DNA of 41,253 nucleotides, from the NCBI GenBank assembly GCA_036169815.1, contig JAVHOA010000059.1, forward strand, positions 1 through 41,253, written 5' to 3'. The position numbers were made by a program, and so were the translations under genes. Shown piece after piece: positions 8,443 to 15,990 of the stretch. This DNA comes from Hydrocurvibacter sp036169815. GTDB lineage: Bacteria; Campylobacterota; Campylobacteria; Campylobacterales; Sulfurimonadaceae. The notes below the pieces were generated by a model. That model worked only from the letters and a program-made list of their open reading frames with translations, was not told the origin of the DNA and made no database searches. Numbering within the stretch: the stretch's first letter is position 1; every line of letters begins with the position of its first letter.

Positions 8443-8452
8443 TTACATGTAA
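8443..8452. repeat. TTACATGTAA palindrome overlapping the cytochrome c ribosome binding site
   Basis: A perfect decamer; on the minus strand it reads TTACATGTAAGGATTATTATG, so the palindrome's right half forms the start of the AAGGA Shine-Dalgarno sequence of the cytochrome c gene. Confidence 0.9.
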
Positions 8453-8461
8453 GATGGAATA

Positions 8462-8467
8462 ATTCTA
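8462..8467 (-). promoter_or_regulatory. Predicted -10 box of the cytochrome c gene
   Basis: TAGAAT on the minus strand, 28-33 bases upstream of the cytochrome c ATG. The same TAGAAT box precedes the ABC-F gene, and in both cases a TTACATGTAA palindrome falls between the -10 box and the start codon. Confidence 0.4.
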
Positions 8468-8574
8468 TCGTTTTTATGTTAATAGCGTGTTAAATGACGA
8501 TAAAATAGATTGAAAAGAAAACTTAATTCGTCGGGTTATCTTGTCACATTTATGATTCTATTTTTTTATTTTGC

Positions 8575-8580
8575 TATGAT
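8575..8580 (+). promoter_or_regulatory. Predicted -10 box of the 63-residue membrane protein gene
   Basis: TATGAT preceded by a T-rich stretch (TTTTTTTATTTTGC) and followed by a leader of about 20-25 bases. This is the usual campylobacterotal sigma-70 pattern, with T-rich periodicity in place of a -35 box. Confidence 0.5.
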
Positions 8581-8607
8581 TAGAGTAGTTTAAAAAAAGG
8601 ATACAAA

Positions 8608-8799
8608 ATGTCAGAACCAACTTTAGAAGATATTTCAGATTATGATACGCTCTCTGGACAAAAGAGAAAGGTTGTATGGATTGCAATCTTAGTGGGTTTA
8701 ATTGTCGGTGCAATTTATGTTGTAAGTTACACATATTTTGGTGCCCCTAGTGATGCAATTCCTGTAGAGAAAAAAATAGGATCTATTCCTGTACAATAA
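8608..8799 (+). CDS. Small single-pass membrane protein of unknown function
   Basis: A 63-residue protein with an acidic N-terminus (about 1-17), a basic patch GQKRK, one membrane helix at about 23-43 and a short polar tail. By the positive-inside rule the acidic N-terminus faces the cytoplasm and the tail the periplasm. It has its own -10 box and a strong AAAGGA ribosome binding site at 8596-8601, so it is very likely expressed. It ends 23 bases before the M48 protease gene and may be co-transcribed with it. I do not recognise a family; size and topology would fit a small accessory subunit of a membrane complex, but nothing names it. Confidence 0.75.
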   Translation: MSEPTLEDISDYDTLSGQKRKVVWIAILVGLIVGAIYVVSYTYFGAPSDAIPVEKKIGSIPVQ

Positions 8800-8822
8800 A
8801 CCATATTTCCAAAGGTTCTAAG

Positions 8823-10079
8823 ATGCTTATGACACTCATAACACTCTATTCGCTCTATGTTCTCATCAATCTTTATGTCAGCACTATGCAAATAGGCTAT
8901 GTTAGCGTAGCAAAAAGGCAGGCTCCTGTTTTGATGGGAGCCTCCGAGTTTGTTAAAGCTGGTAATTATACTATTGCTAAAGAGCGTCTCTCAATCGCTC
9001 GAACTTTGATTGACTATGTTGCAGTTTTGGCGTGGCTTTCATTTGGAATAAGCAGTTTGAGTGACACACTTTTTGTACAAAATGAGGCGTTAAGAAGCGT
9101 TGCAATCGTGCTTAGTTTTGTTGTAATCAACTCCCTTATCGCTTTGCCTTTTTCTCTCTATGAAAAGTTTTTTTTAGATGAAAAATTTGGGTTTAACAAA
9201 TCAAGTGTTGCCCAATTTGTAAAAGATACCGCTATTACCTTTGCGTTAAGTATGATTTTTGGTGGGGCGGTTATCTGGGGTATTACTTTTATTATGAGTA
9301 GTTTTACTTTATGGTGGTTTTGGAGTTTTCTTTTTATTTTTGGGGTGATTGTGCTTATCAATATGCTTTTTCCAACAATCAGAGCGCTTTTTTTTGATAA
9401 ATTGACTCCGCTTGAAGATAAAGAGCTTGCAGGTGAGATTCAAAAAATCATGGATGAGACGGGCTTTGCTAGCAGTGGTGTTTTTGTGAGTGATGCGAGC
9501 AAAAGAGATGCAAGACTTAACGCCTATTTTGGCGGTTTGGGTAAGAGTAAAAGGGTTGTTTTATATGACACTTTACTGCAAAAACTTGAAAAACGAGAGT
9601 TGCTTGCGGTGTTAGGCCATGAGCTAGGACACTTTGCGCATGGAGACCTTTATAAAAATATGGCGATGATGGGTGGAATGCTTTTTGCCATGTTCGCACT
9701 CTTTGGCAACTTCTCCCAAACCATTTATCTTGAGTTAGGACTTGCACAATCACCAGCGATTGTGATGATTTTGTTTTTGATATTTATGCCTGTCTTAGGG
9801 TTTGTCATGATGCCGATTATGGGCCTGCTTAGCAGACACAACGAGTACGAAGCAGATAAGATGGGCGTTTATTTAAGCGGAAAAGGCGGAGAGATAGAAC
9901 TCGCCAATGCACTTGTGAAGCTTGTGACGGAAAATAAAAGTTTTCCGCTCTCACACCCCATCTATATCTTTTTTCATTATACACATCCGCCTGTTGTTGA
10001 GCGTCTTAGGGCACTTGGCATGGATATTGCGGCGAATAATCAAAGTGCGTTAGAGGGTGCATGTCCGAGTATAGACTAG
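8823..10079 (+). CDS. M48 family (STE24/CAAX-protease-like) membrane metallopeptidase
   Basis: A 418-residue integral membrane protease with about six to seven helices. The zinc-binding HExxH motif is at 266-270 (GHELGHFAHGD) and the third ligand is E343 in SRHNEYEAD, the pattern typical of the STE24/CAAX prenyl protease 1 branch of M48. Bacterial members are thought to act in membrane protein quality control rather than prenyl protein processing. The cytoplasmic domain at about 185-265 precedes the active site. The start has only a weak AAAGG further upstream; ATG at 8823 is followed by a second ATG at 8829. The 3' end overlaps prmC by 19 bases, so the two are probably translated from one mRNA. 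Confidence 0.92.
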   Translation: MLMTLITLYSLYVLINLYVSTMQIGYVSVAKRQAPVLMGASEFVKAGNYTIAKERLSIARTLIDYVAVLAWLSFGISSLSDTLFVQNEALRSVAIVLSFVVINSLIALPFSLYEKFFLDEKFGFNKSSVAQFVKDTAITFALSMIFGGAVIWGITFIMSSFTLWWFWSFLFIFGVIVLINMLFPTIRALFFDKLTPLEDKELAGEIQKIMDETGFASSGVFVSDASKRDARLNAYFGGLGKSKRVVLYDTLLQKLEKRELLAVLGHELGHFAHGDLYKNMAMMGGMLFAMFALFGNFSQTIYLELGLAQSPAIVMILFLIFMPVLGFVMMPIMGLLSRHNEYEADKMGVYLSGKGGEIELANALVKLVTENKSFPLSHPIYIFFHYTHPPVVERLRALGMDIAANNQSALEGACPSID

Positions 10080-10891
10080 AGGAACTGCAAAAAAAGCTTG
10101 CCGCTCTTTTACAAGACGCAGGTATCTCTCGCCCTGCTCGCGAAGCGCAACTTTTGCTAATGGATGCTTATGCTTGTGATGAGTTATGGCTGATGATGCA
10201 TAAAAATGACACCGTAAAAGAGAGTGAAAAGATAGTTCAAAATGCTCACAGACGCTGTAAAAATGAGCCTTTAGAATACATCACTAATCGCGTAAGCTTT
10301 TATTCTCAAGAGTTTTTTATCGATTACGGTGCGCTGATTCCAAGACCTGAAACGGAACTCTTAATTGATGAGGTTTTAAAACGCATTGCTGACAAAGAGG
10401 AAGTGCTCCTTATTGCAGAAGTGGGGGTTGGAAGTGGGGTTATCTCTATTGTTTTAGCGCAACACCTTCCCAATGCGCACTTTATTGGCATAGATATTTC
10501 AGAGGCTGCTTTGAAAATAGCAAGAGAAAATATCAAAAGATTTGGACTAAGTGAGCGCATAGATCTGCGTTTAGGTTCGCTTTTAGAGCCTGTTTGCGAA
10601 AAGATAGATTACCTTGTTTCAAATCCTCCCTATATTGCAGATGATGCACCACTTGAGTCAAATCTCTCCTATGAACCACAAAATGCACTTTTTGGCGGCA
10701 GTGTTGGCGATGAACTGATACAAGAACTTCTTATAGAGTTTTTAAATCGAGGGATTAACTCTTTTAGTTGCGAAATGGGTTATGACCAAGAGGATAAAAT
10801 AAGAAACTTTTTAAAAAATAAAAGTTATGAGAGCCTAGAGTTTTACAAAGACTTGAGCGGCTTTGATAGAGGCTTTAGCATAAAGTCTTAA
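10061..10891 (+). CDS. prmC: Release factor glutamine N5-methyltransferase PrmC
   Basis: A 276-residue SAM-dependent methyltransferase that modifies the GGQ glutamine of release factors RF1 and RF2. The N-terminal helical domain (about 1-75) recognises the substrate. PRPETE at 95-100 and the SAM loop EVGVGSG at 120-126 precede the catalytic NPPY motif at 188-191 (VSNPPYIADDAPLE). Length is normal for the family. The start overlaps the protease gene by 19 bases, and the DUF4149 gene begins 16 bases after the stop, which suggests one transcript. Confidence 0.95.
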   Translation: MSEYRLEELQKKLAALLQDAGISRPAREAQLLLMDAYACDELWLMMHKNDTVKESEKIVQNAHRRCKNEPLEYITNRVSFYSQEFFIDYGALIPRPETELLIDEVLKRIADKEEVLLIAEVGVGSGVISIVLAQHLPNAHFIGIDISEAALKIARENIKRFGLSERIDLRLGSLLEPVCEKIDYLVSNPPYIADDAPLESNLSYEPQNALFGGSVGDELIQELLIEFLNRGINSFSCEMGYDQEDKIRNFLKNKSYESLEFYKDLSGFDRGFSIKS

Positions 10892-10907
10892 GTGATAAAG
10901 GCAAAAG

Positions 10908-11387
10908 ATGAGTAAAAGAATATATGCAGATTTTAGTTATTTGATTTTATTGGCAGCTTCATTTGGAGCAGTGCTGGTTTTAGGCGTCATTGTCGCCGCT
11001 GTTATTTTTCATACAGATGGCTTACATGTAGATCTTTTAATCGATCGTTATAACGCTGGTGTTATTATGAGCGAGATCTTTTTACGATTTAGTTATGTGC
11101 TCTATTTCTTAGCGTTTTGTGTCGCTTTGTATGAAGCGGCTATGTATAAAACGGGGCAAAGAGACAAAATCGTTTTTGTAAGTGCATTTTTTATTGTTGC
11201 AACTTCACTGATGTTTAGCGCAGTGTATGTTCCAAAAATAGTTGAACTCCAAGAGATGGGCAGAGAAGCTACAGGGAGTGATACATTTGATGCCTTACAT
11301 GTAGGCAGCGAAATCGATTTTAAAATACTCGCGGTCGCGCTTTTAGTGCTTTTTGTAAGACGTTTAATGCTGCTTCGCATTCGATAA
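10908..11387 (+). CDS. DUF4149 family four-helix membrane protein
   Basis: A 159-residue integral membrane protein with four predicted helices (about 9-34, 49-71, 82-105 and 137-155). The spacing and the AxYVPKIVELQ segment match the DUF4149 (TMEM205-like) family, whose function is unknown. Two TTACATGTA copies lie within the gene (11022 and 11295), both read in frame as Leu-His-Val. It follows prmC with a 16-base gap. Downstream is a repeat-rich intergenic element that probably ends the transcript. Confidence 0.8.
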   Translation: MSKRIYADFSYLILLAASFGAVLVLGVIVAAVIFHTDGLHVDLLIDRYNAGVIMSEIFLRFSYVLYFLAFCVALYEAAMYKTGQRDKIVFVSAFFIVATSLMFSAVYVPKIVELQEMGREATGSDTFDALHVGSEIDFKILAVALLVLFVRRLMLLRIR

Positions 11388-11392
11388 CAAAA

Positions 11393-11530
11393 ACTTGTTC
11401 GTTTTAATGTTTTACATTGAAAAGCTAATATAAATTCTCAAAAAATATCTTTTTTGTAGCTTTAGGGGGTTGTAGGGACATCGCTGTCCCTGCCATTAAA
11501 ACGGACTTGTTCGTTTTAATGTTTTACATT
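11393..11530. repeat. Composite intergenic repeat: 26-bp direct repeats enclosing two hairpins
   Basis: Positions 11393-11418 and 11505-11530 are identical 26-base direct repeats beginning ACTTGTTCG and ending TTTTACATT. Between them lies a hairpin AGGGACA-tcgc-TGTCCCT (11474-11491). The second repeat takes part in a perfect 10-bp inverted repeat, CATTAAAACG at 11494-11503 with CGTTTTAATG at 11512-11521. The element sits between convergent genes and overlaps the last codon of the J-domain gene. It could be a REP/MITE-like dispersed element that also ends transcription from both sides. Copies elsewhere cannot be checked from this window. Confidence 0.75.
11474..11491. terminator. Probable bidirectional terminator hairpin
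   Basis: A 7-bp perfect stem with TCGC loop, extendable by a wobble pair and a G-C pair. It lies between the convergent DUF4149 and J-domain genes. The downstream plus-strand sequence is not a run of T but passes straight into a second hairpin rich in T (CGTTTTAATGTTTTA), so termination is plausible rather than shown. Confidence 0.45.
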
Positions 11531-11831
11531 AAATAGTATCGCGCTTCGTTCCAAATTTTTCTTCCCACCACTCTTGCGGGGAGAGGAAACTCTTCTTTAA
11601 AACTTCTTCATCAAATGGGTATTCATAGTTGTTACAATAGCTCAGCACAATCTCATAGGCTTCATTGATCTGTGCGCTCATTTTTGTGGCAGTTTCAAAC
11701 GCATCACTATTTTTATCAGGATGCCATTTTTTCATAAGGTTTCTATATTTCGTTTTGATTTCTAAAAGGGAGGCTTTTTCACTCAGGCCAAGAAGTGTTT
11801 TGGCCTTAAGTAGTTTTTCAAAGGAGGACAA
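11529..11831 (-). CDS. Short stand-alone J-domain protein
   Basis: A 100-residue protein consisting mainly of a DnaJ J-domain: helix II YRNLMKKWHPDK with the HPD motif at 37-39, then helix III (AQINEAYEIVLSY). It lacks the glycine-rich, zinc-finger and C-terminal substrate domains of full DnaJ, so it probably recruits DnaK to a specific client. The only usable start is TTG at 11831, seven bases after the ftsZ stop; an in-frame stop lies just upstream and no clear ribosome binding site is seen. Translation is likely coupled to ftsZ. Its 3' end runs into the composite repeat. Confidence 0.75.
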   Translation of the reverse strand: MSSFEKLLKAKTLLGLSEKASLLEIKTKYRNLMKKWHPDKNSDAFETATKMSAQINEAYEIVLSYCNNYEYPFDEEVLKKSFLSPQEWWEEKFGTKRDTI

Positions 11832-11837
11832 AGGGGA

Positions 11838-12956
11838 TCAGTCTTGTTGTCTTCTCATATATGTTGGTACTTCAAGATAATCATCTCCGATATCTCCGCC
11901 AACAACAAGTCTAGGACGTACAACAGCTCTTGGTGCTACTGTTTTAACTTCAGGTTCAAAGTGAACATTGTTAGTTTTGAGATCTTTTTCAAAACCTGTT
12001 GCAACCAAAGTAATACGTACAAAATCCTCAGGAAGTGAAGCATCTGTTGATGTACCAAAGATAACTTCAGCATCTTCATGCGCGCTTTCATGTACTATTT
12101 CCATAGAGTTTGCAAGCTCTATCATAGAGAAATTTGGATGCATGTTAAAGTGTACTAAAACACCAAGTGCGCCGTTGATAGACATATTGTCAAGCAATGG
12201 AGACTCGATAGCCGCTTTGATAGCTTCATACGCAGCGTTTTCGCCTTGATGTTCGCCAACACCCATAAGCGCCATTCCTTTGTGACTCATAACTGTTTGC
12301 AAGTCAGCAAAGTCAAGGTTGATATCATTTTCACCGCTTGATAAAATAACACCAGATGTGCCACTGACAGCTTGCGCTAAAACAGAGTCAACCATTTTGA
12401 AGCTATCTTTCATCCCAAGTTTACGGTCGATAATAGAGAGCAGTTTGTCATTTGGAATAACAACAATACTATCACTTTCTTGTTTGAGTTCATCAAGACC
12501 AGCTTGCGCAAGAGCAAGACGTTTTTTACCCTCAAATGCAAATGGTTTTGTAACAATAGAGATAGTGAGTGCACCAACCTCTTTAGCAATTTGTGCAACT
12601 ACAGGCGCTGCACCCGTACCAGTTCCGCCACCAAGACCAGCGGCAACAAACACGATATCCGCACCTTGAAGTGCGCTACGAATCTCGTCATAACTCTCTA
12701 GAGCTGATTCTTTACCGACTTCTGGTTTCATACCTGCACCAAGGCCTTTGGTGAGTTTTGTGCCAATTTGGATTTTTCTTGAAGCACCTGATTCTTCAAG
12801 CACTTGCGCATCTGTATTGACAACAATCATCTCGATGCCAGTGACACCCTCACGAACCATATGACCAATCATATTACCGCCGCCGCCACCAACACCTACT
12901 GCTACTATGCGAGCACCGCTTGCTGCTCTTGCTTCTTCTACTGAAAATGGATCCAT
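11838..12956 (-). CDS. ftsZ: Cell division protein FtsZ
   Basis: A 372-residue tubulin-like GTPase that polymerises into the division ring. Visible features: GVGGGGGNM near residue 21, the tubulin signature GGGTGTGAA at about 109-117, the T7 loop region, and a conserved C-terminal peptide (LEVPTYMRRQ) that binds FtsA. I chose the ATG at 12956 because AAAGGAG stands 8 bases upstream and the protein then begins MDPFSVEEA like other campylobacterotal FtsZ proteins; a longer reading to 13010 would overlap ftsA. It lies 26 bases after ftsA in the order ppiD-ftsA-ftsZ. Confidence 0.97.
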   Translation of the reverse strand: MDPFSVEEARAASGARIVAVGVGGGGGNMIGHMVREGVTGIEMIVVNTDAQVLEESGASRKIQIGTKLTKGLGAGMKPEVGKESALESYDEIRSALQGADIVFVAAGLGGGTGTGAAPVVAQIAKEVGALTISIVTKPFAFEGKKRLALAQAGLDELKQESDSIVVIPNDKLLSIIDRKLGMKDSFKMVDSVLAQAVSGTSGVILSSGENDINLDFADLQTVMSHKGMALMGVGEHQGENAAYEAIKAAIESPLLDNMSINGALGVLVHFNMHPNFSMIELANSMEIVHESAHEDAEVIFGTSTDASLPEDFVRITLVATGFEKDLKTNNVHFEPEVKTVAPRAVVRPRLVVGGDIGDDYLEVPTYMRRQQD

Positions 12957-12982
12957 CTTATACTCTCCTTTGATTTGATTGC

Positions 12983-14386
12983 TTAAAATAATTGTGTTGC
13001 CCAGTTCCAAAACTTGGATACTGGACTGATTTCATTACTGTTTCGTTCTTTTTCTGGTGACATTTTTGGTAACTTTGCCAGTTTTGAAAGATTTGAAAAT
13101 CTTGATGCTTGTTCGCCCATCTCCGCTGTTTGTACAGGAATTGGTTCTTCAAACATCGCTTCTTCCAAAGCTGTTTCAAAACCACTTTCATGCACTGGCG
13201 TTTCTCCATGGTGTCGCATACGTTTATTGACATCGATCTCATAGCTTGAGTAGCTATCGGCTGCATATTTTATAAGACCGATAGCCGCAGCGTATTCACT
13301 ACCACGTACATCATAGAAAAGTCCACCCATTTCATTTGGTTGGGCTATGCGTACTGGCATATTGTCAAAGATTGCCACCGCGAGATCTCTAAGTCCCTCC
13401 ATGTTACTAAAACCGCCAGTAAGGACGATTCCAGCACCTAAATGCTCTTTGAGTCTGCTTTTTTCAATGGACTGAGCAATAATCATGAGCGTCTCTTCAA
13501 CTCTAGCATACATGACATTATGAACCACTTCAAGAGATACTTCATGTGTAGAGTTTTCATCTCCAATAACTGGAAGCTCAATGAGGTCATTGCTTGGAGC
13601 ATTGAGTGAGCCATAGTGCATTTTTACTTTTTCAGCAACATTGAGTGGTGTATGAAGCGCCATTGAGAGGTCGCTTGTGATGTGGTTGGAACCAACACCT
13701 ATAAAATCATTATACTTGATTGAGTTTCCAGAATGAACCACGATGTTGCATGTGCTTCCACCCATATCTATGACAGCAACACCAAGCTCTTTTTCATCAT
13801 CATTAAGCGTTGCGATGGCAGAAGCATATCCTGAGAGAATGACGTTTTCTACCTCTACGCCAGCTGCTTTTACTGCTTTTTTGAGATTGTGAAGATTTGA
13901 TTTTTGAGTTGTTATGATATGCGTCTCAACTTCAAGTCTTGTTGCGTTCATGCCAAGCGGATCTTCTATATAGTCTTGCTCATCCACTTTAAAATTGTAT
14001 GGAAGGGCATGGAGCACTTCATACTCGTTTGGAATATTTGCATTATAGAGTGCCGTGTGCATCACACGATTAATCTCTTTTATACTAATCTCTTTATTTG
14101 GAATATTCACAATTCCACTTGAGTTTAAACTTTTTGTGTATGCTCCAGAGATGGAAACGTAAGCACTTTTGATATCTGTGCCAGCCATTCGTTTAGCATC
14201 CGCTATCGCAGCTTTTATCGATTTTGAAGCAAGCTCAATATTGGTAATGCTTCCACGTCGCACACCCTGTGATTTCGCTTTACCAGAACCTATAATCTGA
14301 ATGTTGCTATCGGTATCGCCTATTTCTGCGATAAGCGCACAAACTTTCGTCGAACCGATGTCTATGGCTAAAACAGTTTTGCTCAA
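12983..14386 (-). CDS. ftsA: Cell division protein FtsA
   Basis: A 467-residue actin-like ATPase that anchors FtsZ to the membrane. The phosphate-1 loop is AIDIGSTKVCALI near the N-terminus. The 1C subdomain (SITNIELASKSIKAA...) follows, then the phosphate-2 loop VIDMGGSTCNIVV and adenosine motif VLTGGFSNMEG. The C-terminus ends in an amphipathic membrane-targeting helix (SPVSKFWNWATQLF) after a variable linker. The start codon is TTG, well supported by AAGGA seven bases upstream. It begins one base after the ppiD stop codon and precedes ftsZ, the same order as in Campylobacter. Confidence 0.96.
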   Translation of the reverse strand: MSKTVLAIDIGSTKVCALIAEIGDTDSNIQIIGSGKAKSQGVRRGSITNIELASKSIKAAIADAKRMAGTDIKSAYVSISGAYTKSLNSSGIVNIPNKEISIKEINRVMHTALYNANIPNEYEVLHALPYNFKVDEQDYIEDPLGMNATRLEVETHIITTQKSNLHNLKKAVKAAGVEVENVILSGYASAIATLNDDEKELGVAVIDMGGSTCNIVVHSGNSIKYNDFIGVGSNHITSDLSMALHTPLNVAEKVKMHYGSLNAPSNDLIELPVIGDENSTHEVSLEVVHNVMYARVEETLMIIAQSIEKSRLKEHLGAGIVLTGGFSNMEGLRDLAVAIFDNMPVRIAQPNEMGGLFYDVRGSEYAAAIGLIKYAADSYSSYEIDVNKRMRHHGETPVHESGFETALEEAMFEEPIPVQTAEMGEQASRFSNLSKLAKLPKMSPEKERNSNEISPVSKFWNWATQLF

Positions 14387-14387
14387 G

Positions 14388-15854
14388 TTATAATCCTTCT
14401 GCGAATATTTCAGTTTTATACTGTTTTCTCAAAATCTTTAGAAGATTTTCATTGAGCAAATCAGTTTTTAACTTTAAGACAAGAGAGTTAGTATCATCTT
14501 GCGTGTTTGTTAGCAATTTTTGTTCCAAAATATTGAAAAGAACGATTCTTTTGTCGTTAAGTGTAACAAATCCTTTCTTTTTGTTAGTAGAATAAAGTTT
14601 ACCAAGGAACTCAGCTCCCTCTTGCTCGCTTAAACCAGTGATTGTTTTGGCATCTTTGAGTGTTATAAAGTCTGTGTTAGTACCATTAAATGTTGCAACG
14701 GAGTTTTGAGCGATTTTTAAAAGCTCTTCCTCTTTAGCTGTTGCCATAAACAGCGCATAGACTTGTGGCTTTGCCTCTTGAAAACTTTTTTGTACCGATG
14801 GAATTTTTTTGTTGAGCTTAATAATGACAAACGCATCATTGATAAGTTTTGGTTTCATAAATGCTTTTTGTGTACTAAGTGTAGCTAACTCTTTTAAAAC
14901 ATCTTGATTGAAAATATTGTTTGCACTTGAAATAGCAACATCGCTTACGGGGATATTTTTATCGAGTGTTCCCTTTTTAAACGCGATATATGTTTTTAAA
15001 GACTCTTTTTTTGTTGCCTCTTGGTCGAGGAGTTTTGCAATTATCTCTTTTGCGTTCTCTAAAGCGAGGAAAGTTCCATTTGCATCGGCAAATTGTGCTC
15101 GGTTTGCATTATAATAATTTGTCAATTCACTTTGTGTATATTGCTTTTTGATAGAAGGCTGCACAACATAAGAGATGGCATAGCCCGCTTCTGTCTTAAA
15201 CTCAGATTTTTTGCTCTCCCAAAGAGTTTTTAGTTTCTCTTGGGACACACTCACGTTTACCATCGAAGTATCTAAAATTTTGTAGTTGAGTTTATCGGCT
15301 ACATGTAAGGCCGTTTGTACAGATTTTTTCTCTAAAGGAGTCGCATTCGCTGAGAGGAGTGTGAGCGTTTTGGAGATTAACATCTCTTTTTTAAGGCCGC
15401 TTTCGTACTCTTTTGTTGTGAGATTGTTTTTCGAAAGAAGCGTTTTGTAAAGCTCTTTATCAAAAACACCATTGGTATAAAATGCCTCTTGTTTGGTAAT
15501 GGTTTGTGCTATTTCTGCATCACTCACTTGGATATTGTAACTTTTGGCAAGATTTAAAATGAGGGCCTGATTGATAAGCTGATTGAGCGCTTGTTTTTGA
15601 AGACCAAACTGTTTTGCCTGCTCTTCATCAAACTTGCCTTGCATCATTTGATTGAAGTAGTTATACATCTGTGTGTAGCTTTGTTGAAGTTCTTGATATG
15701 AGATCTCAACATCGCCAACTTTTGCTACTGAAGTTGCTTTTTTTCCATAATTGTACTGTCCCCAGCCAACAACGCCCGCGCCAATAAAAGCAATAGCTGA
15801 TATCCAAATTGTAATAACCAACCATTTGTGGTGTTTTTGCATCCATGAAATCAT
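14388..15854 (-). CDS. ppiD: PpiD-like periplasmic chaperone / peptidyl-prolyl isomerase
   Basis: A 488-residue protein with an N-terminal membrane anchor (about 11-33) and a large periplasmic part. Residues about 38-190 form a SurA/PpiD-type N-terminal chaperone domain (VGDVEISYQELQQSY, then QALNQLINQALILNLAKSYNI). The middle region at about 225-370 aligns only loosely with parvulin, so isomerase activity may be weak or absent. PpiD sits at the SecYEG exit and helps newly exported proteins fold. It is first in the ppiD-ftsA-ftsZ cluster. A TACATGTAA copy lies within the gene at 15300, read as Leu-His-Val. Confidence 0.87.
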   Translation of the reverse strand: MISWMQKHHKWLVITIWISAIAFIGAGVVGWGQYNYGKKATSVAKVGDVEISYQELQQSYTQMYNYFNQMMQGKFDEEQAKQFGLQKQALNQLINQALILNLAKSYNIQVSDAEIAQTITKQEAFYTNGVFDKELYKTLLSKNNLTTKEYESGLKKEMLISKTLTLLSANATPLEKKSVQTALHVADKLNYKILDTSMVNVSVSQEKLKTLWESKKSEFKTEAGYAISYVVQPSIKKQYTQSELTNYYNANRAQFADANGTFLALENAKEIIAKLLDQEATKKESLKTYIAFKKGTLDKNIPVSDVAISSANNIFNQDVLKELATLSTQKAFMKPKLINDAFVIIKLNKKIPSVQKSFQEAKPQVYALFMATAKEEELLKIAQNSVATFNGTNTDFITLKDAKTITGLSEQEGAEFLGKLYSTNKKKGFVTLNDKRIVLFNILEQKLLTNTQDDTNSLVLKLKTDLLNENLLKILRKQYKTEIFAEGL

Positions 15855-15964
15855 AAAGAATATACCTTATTTGTAGAATTCGTTTATTTTATGATATTTC
15901 GTATTAAAACTGTATAAAATAGGGCTTGATGTGGGATTAAACTCTTGAATTTAGCTAGTTTTGG

Positions 15965-15970
15965 TATGAT
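15965..15970 (+). promoter_or_regulatory. Predicted -10 box of bioA
   Basis: TATGAT preceded by TTTTGG, 20 bases upstream of the bioA ATG, leaving a short leader that contains the GAGGAA ribosome binding site. Confidence 0.4.
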
Positions 15971-15990
15971 TTTGCAAGAGGAATGCGCCT

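Noticed and set aside
12319..12669. 116-codon frame antisense to ftsZ
   Set aside because: A shadow of the conserved ftsZ frame; its composition mirrors ftsZ codons and no start signal precedes it.
12957..13010. FtsZ start at 13010
   Set aside because: It would add 18 residues and overlap ftsA; AAAGGAG is correctly placed for 12956 and the shorter N-terminus matches the family.
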